Source: JABAAW01 sp965216605 | Lineage (GTDB): Bacteria; Pseudomonadota; Alphaproteobacteria; JABAAW01 | Length of the DNA: 64,000 nt | Assembly: GCA_965216605.1 (NCBI GenBank) | Contig: CBDCGG010000002.1 | Coordinates: forward strand, 186,001 to 250,000 | Direction: 5' to 3' | Part shown: positions 42,817 to 50,491 of the stretch, piece after piece | Numbering within the stretch: position 1 is the first letter of the stretch | Layout: each line of letters opens with the position of its first letter | Made by a program: the position numbers and the translations under genes | The notes under the pieces: generated by a model | The model's input: only the letters and a program-made list of their open reading frames with translations | Databases searched by the model: none | What the model was told of the DNA's origin: nothing

Positions 42817-43869
42817 TCAACTCACCTCTCCCCACAACTCTCGATAAACAGCCACAATCGCCTCCGCCTCACGCTCAATAGTGAAAAGCTCCTCCGCACG
42901 AGCCCGACAAGCCGCCGTCATACAAGCCTTCCCATCTTTCTTTGAAAGAAAACAACGCAACCCCTCCGCCAAAGCCCCCTCATCACCACAAGGCACCAGA
43001 TAACCCGTCTCGCCCTCCACAACAACCCGCTCCGCCCCGCCGCAACGCGACAATAACAACGGCGTTCCGCACGACAAAGCCTCCAACGCCGCCATGCTAA
43101 ACCCCTCCTCCAAAGAGGCAGAAACATACAAGTCCAACGAACGCAAGAAAGAAGGCATCGCATCATACGAGATATGACCCAGCCACAACACACGCTCCGC
43201 AATGCCCGCCTCCCGCGTCATACGCTGCAATCGCCAGCGCAAAGGCGCGTCCTTCGCAAGCCAACGCCCCGCAACTACACCCACAACATCAGGAAAAGAC
43301 GGCAAGACTCGACAGAGCGCGCGCACGAAAACATCGCTCCCCTTGCTGCGTCGAATGTTTCCCACCTGCCCGATAGCCCGCCTTCCCCCCCAATCGTTGC
43401 GTCGAGCATCGGACTCTCCGCCCGCCTCGACTATAGGAGCAAAACGGCGCGTATCGACCCCATGCGGAATCACCGCCTTGACATGCGGACGCAAACGCGC
43501 GGCTTGTTCTGTCAAGGCGATCACGCCATCGCACCGCGAGATCATTCGGCGCAAAGGAAAGGAGTGGCGCGACTGCTTCACCGAAGTAAAAATCACCTTG
43601 ATCTTGGCAGCGCAGAAATCGCGCAAAAAGAGCCCTCGACGCAAATCAACCGCACGCCGAGCATGATAAATCCGAAAGAGTTTGTCCGCAGGAGCCCTCC
43701 GAGCAAGCCAAACGAGCTCCGCAAAACTGACCTTCCTCGTCGCAAACGAGAGGTCGTAGCCATGGATGCCAAAAGAAATATCAGACCCCTCGCGCGCTTG
43801 CAGAGGATACAAGTTCTCCAAAGTCGCGGTGACACCCGTGAAGTAAGGATTGAGGTTGGCAACGATCAC
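42817..43869 (-). CDS. Family 4 glycosyltransferase (LPS/surface glycan)
   Basis: Retaining GT-B transferase. 350 residues from GTG 43869. N-terminal IVANLNPYFTGVTATLENL is typical of the alphaproteobacterial LPS group; IPHGVDTRRFAP, the NDP-sugar site VSASLEEGFSMAALEALSCG with its E-x7-E, and SRCGGAERVVVEGETGYLV follow. The frame is open upstream only to the lcdH stop codon (TGA at 43951-43953, same frame) and that 27-codon stretch has no standard start, so the N terminus is less certain than usual. It may be co-transcribed with lcdH. Confidence 0.85.
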   Translation of the reverse strand: MIVANLNPYFTGVTATLENLYPLQAREGSDISFGIHGYDLSFATRKVSFAELVWLARRAPADKLFRIYHARRAVDLRRGLFLRDFCAAKIKVIFTSVKQSRHSFPLRRMISRCDGVIALTEQAARLRPHVKAVIPHGVDTRRFAPIVEAGGESDARRNDWGGRRAIGQVGNIRRSKGSDVFVRALCRVLPSFPDVVGVVAGRWLAKDAPLRWRLQRMTREAGIAERVLWLGHISYDAMPSFLRSLDLYVSASLEEGFSMAALEALSCGTPLLLSRCGGAERVVVEGETGYLVPCGDEGALAEGLRCFLSKKDGKACMTAACRARAEELFTIEREAEAIVAVYRELWGEVS

Positions 43870-43950
43870 ATCCGGTAAAGAAGACCCCGCAAACCCGAAC
43901 GCTCTCTCTGCCTCTGCCTCTGCCTTTGCCCTTTGCCTTTGTTTTTTGCG

Positions 43951-45678
43951 TCACGGCTTTTTGCGTTGCAAGCTCAGGCGCAAGAAATCGAGCGGCGCTT
44001 CAGACTGCTGCTGCTTGCAGAGACGCTTACAACCCTTGAACACCGCCTGCTCCATCGCCACACTGCGCGACTGAGCGCGCGCGACATGCAACAAGACATG
44101 CTCTGCCGTTGCGATGACGGCGTGCTTGCTTGATGCGGAAAACATGCGATGGACTAGATGCAGCTTTTTTTCTCTACAGTCCACGACGCGCGTTGCAACT
44201 ACAAGCCCCTCTCCCCGCTTCGCTTCGTGCAAGTGGCGCAGGTTCGTCTCTAGGGTGTAAAAGCCAAACCCACGCGCGAGACAAGCATCGTCGAAACCGA
44301 CAAAAGCCAATAACAGATTCGTCGCCTGACTGAACACTTGCAGATAACGGCTCTCGGTCATATGTCCGTTTTCGTCAAGCCACAGCTCCGAGACGCGTTC
44401 GCGCAAGAGACACACCTCGCCTTGCTGCAAGAAATTCTCTTCTTGTTTTGCTTTTTTATGCGTTTCTTTTTTATGCTCTTCATTTGTTTGCGTTTGCTTT
44501 TTCGCCTCACCCGCCGTTGTTTCCCGCGCGAGAGCTTTCTCTGCAAGCCTTCGCTCGTATTCGGCGAGCAATGCACCTGCTCCCCAATTTTCTCCTTTCA
44601 GGGCGTTTATGATTCCCGCCAGATTACCGTCGCGGATTCGTTCGAGCTCAATGGTGGAACGCCCGCGCGCCTGCGCGTCCGATTGGTCTACGATCACCTT
44701 CTGCAAGTCGTCGCTCCACTGCGGCACATCGACCAGCCTGCTCCACGGCAGCAGCAAGGAAGGAGCGAACTGCGCCAAGAAATGCCGAAAGCCTCCGTCT
44801 CCGCCTGCGACACGATATGTTTCAAAGATTCCCATCTGCGCCCAGCGCAATCCGAATCCGTAGCGAATTGCATCGTCGATCTCCTCTGTCGTTGCCACGC
44901 CGTCCTTGACCAGCCACAGAGCCTCGCGCCACACGGATTCCAAAAGGCGATCGGCGATGAAGGCATCGATCTCTTTCCTGACGATCAAGCCCTTCATGCC
45001 GAAGCTCTCGTAAAATTTCTTCGCGCGCCGCAGCAGCACCTTCGAGGTGTGCTCGCCGCCGACCAACTCGACCAACGGCAGCAGGTACACGGGGTGAAAG
45101 GGGTGGGCTACAAAGAACCGCTCGGGGCAACGCAGGCGCGCTTGCAAACTAGACGGCAAAAGTCCGGAGGTCGAAGAAGCAATCGGCGTTTCATCAGGCA
45201 AGAGCATGGCAAGCTGACCCAAGACCCGCTGCTTCAGATCTTCGCGTTCGGGAACGCTCTCTTGCACCCACACGGCGTTGCCGAGGGCTTCTTCGATATG
45301 CTCGGCTTGTCGAAAGCGACCGCGAGGCGGCAAGGGTGCCGTCGTCAGTTGCGCGAATGCCCGCTCGGCTTGCTCGATGATGCGCTGACAACGTTGCGCC
45401 GCATCGTCGGAGGGATCGTACAGCACGACATCGCGTCCGTTCAAGACGAATCGTGCTGCCCAGCCTGCTCCGATCACGCCGCCGCCCACGAGCGCGATTT
45501 CGCCCTCCTCCCAAAACGCCTCATTCTCTTCTTGAGAACCTTCTTGAGGATCTTCGGGAGAAATTTCTGGCAAATTGTTTTCTCCGTCCACAGCCACTTC
45601 CTCTGTTGCGCTTTTTTTCGCCCCCTTTTCCGACCTCACGCCTGCCATGTCCGCTCCTTGGAAAAACGACTCCGCCAA
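43951..45678 (-). CDS. lcdH: L-carnitine dehydrogenase fused to a thioesterase
   Basis: Oxidises L-carnitine to 3-dehydrocarnitine with NAD. 575 residues in three parts: an acidic, disordered extension (1-58) not typical of the family; a 3-hydroxyacyl-CoA-dehydrogenase-like domain (about 60-380) with the Rossmann motif VGGGVIGAGWAARF, ASSTSGLLPS, HPFHPVYLLPLVELVGG and YGFGLRWAQMGIFETYRVAGG; and a C-terminal hot-dog domain (about 430-550) with LDENGHMTESRYLQVFSQAT. The last fits hydrolysis of betainyl-CoA made by the BKACE enzyme, releasing glycine betaine. A Lys/Glu/Thr-rich linker (385-420) joins them. Divergent from purD. Confidence 0.85.
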   Translation of the reverse strand: MAESFFQGADMAGVRSEKGAKKSATEEVAVDGENNLPEISPEDPQEGSQEENEAFWEEGEIALVGGGVIGAGWAARFVLNGRDVVLYDPSDDAAQRCQRIIEQAERAFAQLTTAPLPPRGRFRQAEHIEEALGNAVWVQESVPEREDLKQRVLGQLAMLLPDETPIASSTSGLLPSSLQARLRCPERFFVAHPFHPVYLLPLVELVGGEHTSKVLLRRAKKFYESFGMKGLIVRKEIDAFIADRLLESVWREALWLVKDGVATTEEIDDAIRYGFGLRWAQMGIFETYRVAGGDGGFRHFLAQFAPSLLLPWSRLVDVPQWSDDLQKVIVDQSDAQARGRSTIELERIRDGNLAGIINALKGENWGAGALLAEYERRLAEKALARETTAGEAKKQTQTNEEHKKETHKKAKQEENFLQQGEVCLLRERVSELWLDENGHMTESRYLQVFSQATNLLLAFVGFDDACLARGFGFYTLETNLRHLHEAKRGEGLVVATRVVDCREKKLHLVHRMFSASSKHAVIATAEHVLLHVARAQSRSVAMEQAVFKGCKRLCKQQQSEAPLDFLRLSLQRKKP

Positions 45679-45731
45679 GCCAGAGCCTTATGCTAGCCTC
45701 TGCGTCAAGAAAAGCAAACTGAAACGAGCGC

Positions 45732-47222
45732 ATGAACTTTTTATCCCCCTTCGCCGCCAAGGCTGCCAAAGGCGAGCGCAGCCTCGTGAACTGCCTTGTT
45801 CTCGGCGGCGGTGGCAGAGAACACGCCCTGTGCGATGCCATGGCGCACGCCTCGTCGTGCGGCAAGCTGTTCGCGCTGCCCGGCAGCCAAGCTATCGCCG
45901 AAGCAACAGGAGCGCTCTGCCCTTCCATCCCCTTTGAGCAAGAAGCCACGCAAGAAGAGAATTCTCCCGCAAATCTAGACGGGGAGCGCGTGCTAGCTTT
46001 TTGCAAACGCCACGCCATCGGTCTTGTCGTGATCGGTCCTGAGCAACCGATCGCCGATGGCATAGCCGACCTTCTGCGCCAAAACGACATTCCCACCCTC
46101 GCCCCCGGTGCGAAGGCAGCGCGCATCGAAACCTCGAAGGCATGGGCGAAAGATCTCTTTGCAGCAGCAAACATTGCTACCCCGCAAGCGCAGATCACCG
46201 ATTCGCACAAGGAAGCGCAAATTATGCTCGCGCGCTGGAAGCAATTTCCTGTCGTCGTCAAAGCCGACGGACTGGCGCAAGGTAAGGGAGTGGTCGTCGC
46301 CACGACGCGTCTTCAAGCCGAAAAAGCCTTAGAGCATGCCATGGTCGAGAAACGCTTCGGCAAGGCTGGCACGACGCTGTTGTTCGAAGAATATCTGGAG
46401 GGACAGGAACTCTCCTACTTCACGCTGTGCGACGGCAACGAGGAGAACGCACGTTTCTTCGGCGTAGCGCGAGATTACAAACGCGCGCTCGACGGCGACA
46501 AAGGCGAGAACACAGGCGGCATGGGAGCCTTCGCGCTTGCTCCGCCGATGGGAGAACACGGCAGTCTGGAAGAACACGCTGTGCGCGACAGCATCGTCCA
46601 GCCCTTGTTGAGGCAGCTCGCCAAGCAAGCCGAGCCTTATCGAGGCATTCTCTTCCTAGGGCTTATGGCGACAAAATCGGGTGTCCAAGTGCTAGAGGCG
46701 AACGCACGGCTAGGAGATCCGGAAGCACAAACCCTGCTACCCTTGTTGGAGGGCGACCTTGTCGAAGCCTTCCTCGCCGCCGCTAAGGGAGAGCTCTCGC
46801 AGCAGGAAGCGCAACACTACGAGAGTCAAAAGACAAAAAGAACCTTCAACTTCACCGAACTCGTCCATTCGGTCAGCGTCGTCGCCGCGGCTAAGGGATA
46901 CCCGACAAAGCCACAAAAAGGATCGGTTATAGAGAGGCTGGATACTATCGAGGCAACCCCCGACCTCTCGCTATTTCACGCAGGAACAGTGCTGCAAAAC
47001 AAACAAGAAGAGAAACAAGACAAGCCGTGCTTTCAGGCGCACGGCGGGCGTGTTTTTTCGGTCAACGCCAGAGGCAGCTCGTTCGAAAAGGCACGCGACC
47101 TCGCCTACAAGACGCTACAAACGATCGACTGGAAGGACGGCTTCTACAGAAAAGACATCGCCGATGAAAAACATACGAGAGCCTTCCTAAAAACTTGCGA
47201 CGCTGTTCTGAAGTTTTCCTAG
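45732..47222 (+). CDS. purD: Phosphoribosylamine--glycine ligase
   Basis: Second step of purine synthesis. 496 residues, longer than the usual 420-430. LVLGGGGREHALCDAM opens the ATP-grasp fold; GLVVIGPEQPIADGIAD, SKAWAKDLF, VVVKADGLAQGKGVVVA, ENTGGMGAFALAP and LEANARLGDPEAQTLLPLL are all intact. The first 20 residues precede the homology, so an internal start is possible, though none is clearly better. Extra residues near 430-445 (NKQEEKQDKPCFQ) and a longer C terminus make up the length. Confidence 0.93.
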   Translation: MNFLSPFAAKAAKGERSLVNCLVLGGGGREHALCDAMAHASSCGKLFALPGSQAIAEATGALCPSIPFEQEATQEENSPANLDGERVLAFCKRHAIGLVVIGPEQPIADGIADLLRQNDIPTLAPGAKAARIETSKAWAKDLFAAANIATPQAQITDSHKEAQIMLARWKQFPVVVKADGLAQGKGVVVATTRLQAEKALEHAMVEKRFGKAGTTLLFEEYLEGQELSYFTLCDGNEENARFFGVARDYKRALDGDKGENTGGMGAFALAPPMGEHGSLEEHAVRDSIVQPLLRQLAKQAEPYRGILFLGLMATKSGVQVLEANARLGDPEAQTLLPLLEGDLVEAFLAAAKGELSQQEAQHYESQKTKRTFNFTELVHSVSVVAAAKGYPTKPQKGSVIERLDTIEATPDLSLFHAGTVLQNKQEEKQDKPCFQAHGGRVFSVNARGSSFEKARDLAYKTLQTIDWKDGFYRKDIADEKHTRAFLKTCDAVLKFS

Positions 47223-47241
47223 AGTAAATTTTCTTGAACTA

Positions 47242-48687
47242 CTAGTCGACGAACATATCGGGATGCATAGCCTTCCCCGTGAAGGGATCGAGCATCGCGG
47301 GTAAGTTGGGCTTTATCCCCTCAAAATATTGCGCGATAGTCCAAAGTTGCATGCGCGGATAGCTATTTGCTCCTAGAGTTTTCTCTCCTTTGTTTGCTGC
47401 TTCTGCGATCGCGGAGGGAGAAGACACGGGATCCAAAGTTATAAAAACCGCCAGTGCGGCGTGTTCTCGTTCCGCGACATGCAAGAACTCTCGGAAGTGC
47501 GAGATCTGAAATTTACCCCCTTTGGCTTGCACCAACACCAGCTGTTTTTCACCCTTGTGGTCTATGTACTGCCCTCTGCCATCGATCCCGCCGTCGCCGA
47601 CTTGAACCTCGTTCGGAGCAATGCCGGGCAAGCGAGAAACTGCCCAAGTTTCAAAGTCGAAAGGTTTTTCTTTTGCCAGTTTACGCGCGGATTTGAGATC
47701 GGCGGGAATACCTTGAGCAGGGATCGTAGCATCTTTCAAACGGCGTTTGCGAATAAGATCGATGGCAAAGGCTGATATGTCGATGCCTATCCATTGACGC
47801 TGTAAGCTTTGCGCTGCTTCGATCGTCGTTCCGCAACCGCAAAAAGGATCCAGCACCAGTTCTCCTTCCGCAGAGCTGGCTTTGATGATGCGCTTTAATA
47901 ACGCCAAGGGTTTTTGTGTGTCATAACCCAGTTTTTCTTTCGAGAAGCTCGTGATCATAATTGAGTTCAGCTTATCTGCGGGCTGGCAATTCCAAGTATC
48001 CTCGATGGGAATACCTTTGCCCACACCCTTGCCAATTTCTTCATCAACGTATTTACTTTGAGAATTTTTTCCGTTGCGCCTTTCGTAATCTTCGGAGTAG
48101 GGAAGGTATTCTTTGTTAAAACGCTCTGCTGCGGCTGCGGACTTCACATAGTACAGAATTGTATCGTGATTTCTTATCCAACCTCTTTTTTGAGTTTTAT
48201 AACCCGATACCCATCCTATACGCCATACGATTTCGTTTCTAAAATTTTGTGCGCCGAACAAGGAATCCATAATAATTTTCAAATAATGCGACGCTGTCGG
48301 ATCGCAATGTAGATACAGCGAACCCGTCTCTTTCAATAAGACATGCATGACCGCCAAGCGTTCTGCCATATAAGAAAGGTAGGCGACCATGCCGCAAGTC
48401 CCCAACAATTCGTAAAGTTTGGAGATAACCTTGTGGCAAGGGTCGGCGACAGCTCGCGTGATGCGTTCTACACGCCGTGCTGCCGTCTCGTTCCACCGCC
48501 AAGTGTCCGAGAAGGCGCGCAGCTGCGCCGGCGTGCCGTTCTCGTCGCTGCTGTAGAGGATATTGTAGTGCGTCTTCGAGTTGAAGGGAGGATCCAAATA
48601 CACAAGGTCGACAGAGCCACGCGAAGTCTTAATCCACTCCTGCATCCATTCGAGGCAGTCGCCATAGTAGAGCGTGTTGCGTTCCAT
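47242..48687 (-). CDS. Beta-class DNA methyltransferase fused to a PD-(D/E)XK nuclease domain
   Basis: 481 residues. N-terminal beta-class N6A/N4C methyltransferase: LVYLDPPFNSKTHYN (catalytic DPPF, near 35), then the target region, and DPFCGCGTTIEAAQ (SAM motif, near 290). The C-terminal 150 residues form a Mrr-like nuclease: DFETWAVSRLPG, GDGGIDGRGQYID and LVLVQAKGGKFQISHFREF give the D...(Q/E)xK core, followed by AVFITLDPVSSPS. This looks like restriction and modification in one chain. Start: ATG 48687 behind GGAAG; GTG and TTG are in frame just upstream. Convergent with purD, downstream of the broken ilvC tail. Confidence 0.75.
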   Translation of the reverse strand: MERNTLYYGDCLEWMQEWIKTSRGSVDLVYLDPPFNSKTHYNILYSSDENGTPAQLRAFSDTWRWNETAARRVERITRAVADPCHKVISKLYELLGTCGMVAYLSYMAERLAVMHVLLKETGSLYLHCDPTASHYLKIIMDSLFGAQNFRNEIVWRIGWVSGYKTQKRGWIRNHDTILYYVKSAAAAERFNKEYLPYSEDYERRNGKNSQSKYVDEEIGKGVGKGIPIEDTWNCQPADKLNSIMITSFSKEKLGYDTQKPLALLKRIIKASSAEGELVLDPFCGCGTTIEAAQSLQRQWIGIDISAFAIDLIRKRRLKDATIPAQGIPADLKSARKLAKEKPFDFETWAVSRLPGIAPNEVQVGDGGIDGRGQYIDHKGEKQLVLVQAKGGKFQISHFREFLHVAEREHAALAVFITLDPVSSPSAIAEAANKGEKTLGANSYPRMQLWTIAQYFEGIKPNLPAMLDPFTGKAMHPDMFVD

Positions 48688-48724
48688 CACCAAACTTCCA
48701 TAAATCTCATGTTGAAAAAGAAGG

Positions 48725-48905
48725 TTAGTTTTTCTTTTTATCTACCAAAGCCTTCTTGGCAATCCACGGCATCATGGTGCGCAGTTTTTCTCCCACCTCT
48801 TTCGATGGCATGGCTTGCATGTTTTTTGCGCATCGCCAAGAAGTGCGATGGATCGTTATACTCCGATTGCGGACGCGCGTTTTCTGCCATCCATCTTTTG
48901 CTTCC
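48725..48905 (-). pseudogene. ilvC: Detached, frameshifted C-terminal end of ilvC
   Basis: Reads GSKRWMAENARPQ, then FLAMRKKHASHAIE, shifts frame by one base near 48803 (an extra A), and ends EVGEKLRTMMPWIAKKALVD plus KKKN and a stop. This is the normal C terminus of class I ketol-acid reductoisomerase, separated from the rest of ilvC by about 140 bp. Confidence 0.85.
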
Positions 48906-49048
48906 TTCAATGCCGTGTTGCGACCGCCGTTCGACTCGTCGGCGACCATGTCCTCGTACAGGATATTGCGATATAGATCAAGTCGACAAAACCCCGCGGA
49001 TGCTCTTCCGACAGGAAATCGTGTTGTGTTCCATCACCATAAATCTCA
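48906..49048 (-). other. Insertion in ilvC resembling a shrunken copy of the adjacent methyltransferase 5' end
   Basis: On the minus strand it begins ATGAGATTTATGGTGATGGAA, then CACAACACG, which matches the methyltransferase leader and start at 48709-48670 apart from a 6-8 base gap. Further matches: TGTCGACTTGATCTAT, CAATATCCTGTAC, GACGAG, CGAACGGC. Overall it looks like the first 300 bp of the methyltransferase with internal deletions. It places a TGA directly after ilvC codon IQS. Confidence 0.65.
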
Positions 49049-49897
49049 TGATTGTATGTCGGCAAGGACTCGCTTCATTTCCGCGCGCGTCTCGTCTGTG
49101 ACGAGCCGCGTTCCTGCTGTATAAGCACCGTATTCCGCGGTGTTGGAGATCGAATAGAACATGTTGCCGATGCCGCCCTCGTACATCAAATCGACGATCA
49201 GCTTCACCTCGTGCAAACATTCGAAATAAGCCATCTCAGGCGAGTATCCCGCCTCGACCAAGGTATCGAATCCTGCGCGGATCAACTCGGTCAAGCCGCC
49301 GCATAAAACTGCCTGCTCGCCGAACAAATCGGTTTCGCATTCTTCGCGGAAGCTCGTCTCGATGATGCCCGCCTTGCCTCCTCCCAGCGCGGCAGCGTAA
49401 GCGAGTGCCAGCGTGCGCGCCTGCCCTGACGCGTCTTGAGCGACAGCGATCAAAGTCGGCACGCCGAAGCCGCGAACATACTGATCGCGCACCGTGTGTC
49501 CTGGTCCTTTGGGTGCTGCCATGAAGACATCGGTATCGGGTTCGGGTTCGATGAGTTTGAAGTGTATGCAAAGCCCGTGCGCGAACACCAAGGCTTTGCC
49601 GCCCAAATGCGCCTTGAGAGATTCTTGGAAAATCTGAGGCTGTTTTTCGTCGGGAGCAAGCAGCACGACCACATCCGCCCACTGGCACGCCTCGGCGGGA
49701 GACAAGACTTGGAAGTTTGCTGCCTCGGCTTTGGCGCGCGAGGGCGAGTCCTCCCGCAAGCCGATCTTGACCGCTCCGACATTGCTGTCGCGCAAGTTTT
49801 GCGCGTGCGCGTGTCCTTGGCTTCCGTATCCGATGACGGCGAGGTTTTTGTCTTTGAGCAGATTGAGGTCTGCGTCCTTGTCGTAAAATACGCGCAT
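49046..49897 (-). CDS. ilvC: Ketol-acid reductoisomerase, truncated by insertion
   Basis: KARI catalyses the second common step of valine/leucine/isoleucine synthesis with NADPH and Mg. 283 residues against about 339 for class I enzymes. The Rossmann part is intact (LAVIGYGSQGHAHAQNLRDS), as are LLAPDEKQPQIF, FAHGLCIHF, MAAPKGPGHTVRDQY and the metal/substrate site ETDLFGEQAVLCGG ... YFECLHEVKLIVDLMYEGG and SISNTAEYG. The chain stops at VLADIQS where the knotted domain should continue for about 55 residues; that remainder lies beyond the insertion at 48725-48905. Activity is doubtful. ilvH and ilvB upstream look intact. Confidence 0.88.
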   Translation of the reverse strand: MRVFYDKDADLNLLKDKNLAVIGYGSQGHAHAQNLRDSNVGAVKIGLREDSPSRAKAEAANFQVLSPAEACQWADVVVLLAPDEKQPQIFQESLKAHLGGKALVFAHGLCIHFKLIEPEPDTDVFMAAPKGPGHTVRDQYVRGFGVPTLIAVAQDASGQARTLALAYAAALGGGKAGIIETSFREECETDLFGEQAVLCGGLTELIRAGFDTLVEAGYSPEMAYFECLHEVKLIVDLMYEGGIGNMFYSISNTAEYGAYTAGTRLVTDETRAEMKRVLADIQS

Positions 49898-49943
49898 GAG
49901 AACTCCTGTTAAGAAAAGTTAAGGGGTGGGGAAGGGATAGTTT

Positions 49944-50468
49944 TTAGCGGTGTTGGGAAAAGACTTCCTCGCCGCGGTTGAGCGCAACAACGCCTGAGCG
50001 TGCGATTTCTATGTCGCCGAGCGAGCGCATCAGGGTGATGAAGGCATCGAGCTTTTGGGAAGAGCCGCTGAGATTGAAGACGAAGGAGGAGAGCGTCGTG
50101 TCCGAGACCTTTGCGCCGAAAATGTTTGCCACACGCAACGCCTCTCGTCTTTGCACGCCCTTGGCGACTATTTTCACGAGTGCCATTTCTTTTTCGATAT
50201 GCTCGCCTTGCTTCGAGAGATCTTCGACGCCATGCACAGGCACCAGTCGTGCCAATTGCGCCTTGATCTGTTCGATGGTCATGGCGTCGCCTGATGTGAC
50301 GATCGTGATGCGCGAGATCGTGTCGGCTTCGTTAATCGAGCAAACGGTGAGGCTCTCGATATTGTAGCCTCGTCCTGAGAAAAGTCCGATCACCTTCGAC
50401 AGCACGCCCGATTCGTTGTCGACGACGGCGGCGATGGCGTGGCGACGAGATGCCGTTTCGGAAGTCAT
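49944..50468 (-). CDS. ilvH: Acetolactate synthase, regulatory small subunit
   Basis: Valine-binding partner of IlvB. 174 residues. ACT domain with VVDNESGVLSKVIGLFSGRGYNIESLTV, then TIVTSGD, QLARLVPVHGVEDL and the C-terminal domain VFNLSGSSQKLDAFI ... LARSGVVALNRGEE-like end (here IARSGVVALNRGEEVF). Lies 23 bp after ilvB and 46 bp before ilvC on the same strand. Confidence 0.94.
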   Translation of the reverse strand: MTSETASRRHAIAAVVDNESGVLSKVIGLFSGRGYNIESLTVCSINEADTISRITIVTSGDAMTIEQIKAQLARLVPVHGVEDLSKQGEHIEKEMALVKIVAKGVQRREALRVANIFGAKVSDTTLSSFVFNLSGSSQKLDAFITLMRSLGDIEIARSGVVALNRGEEVFSQHR

Positions 50469-50491
50469 TTGTCCTCTCGCTCAGTTCGAAG

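Noticed and set aside
43951..43953. TGA between lcdH and GT4 as a recoded (selenocysteine) codon
   Set aside because: No selenocysteine-like hairpin context is evident, and both proteins are complete on their own; a shared frame happens by chance one time in three.
44338..45696. A 452-codon open frame on the plus strand opposite lcdH
   Set aside because: Antisense shadow of a conserved gene; composition is typical of a mirror frame in GC-rich DNA.
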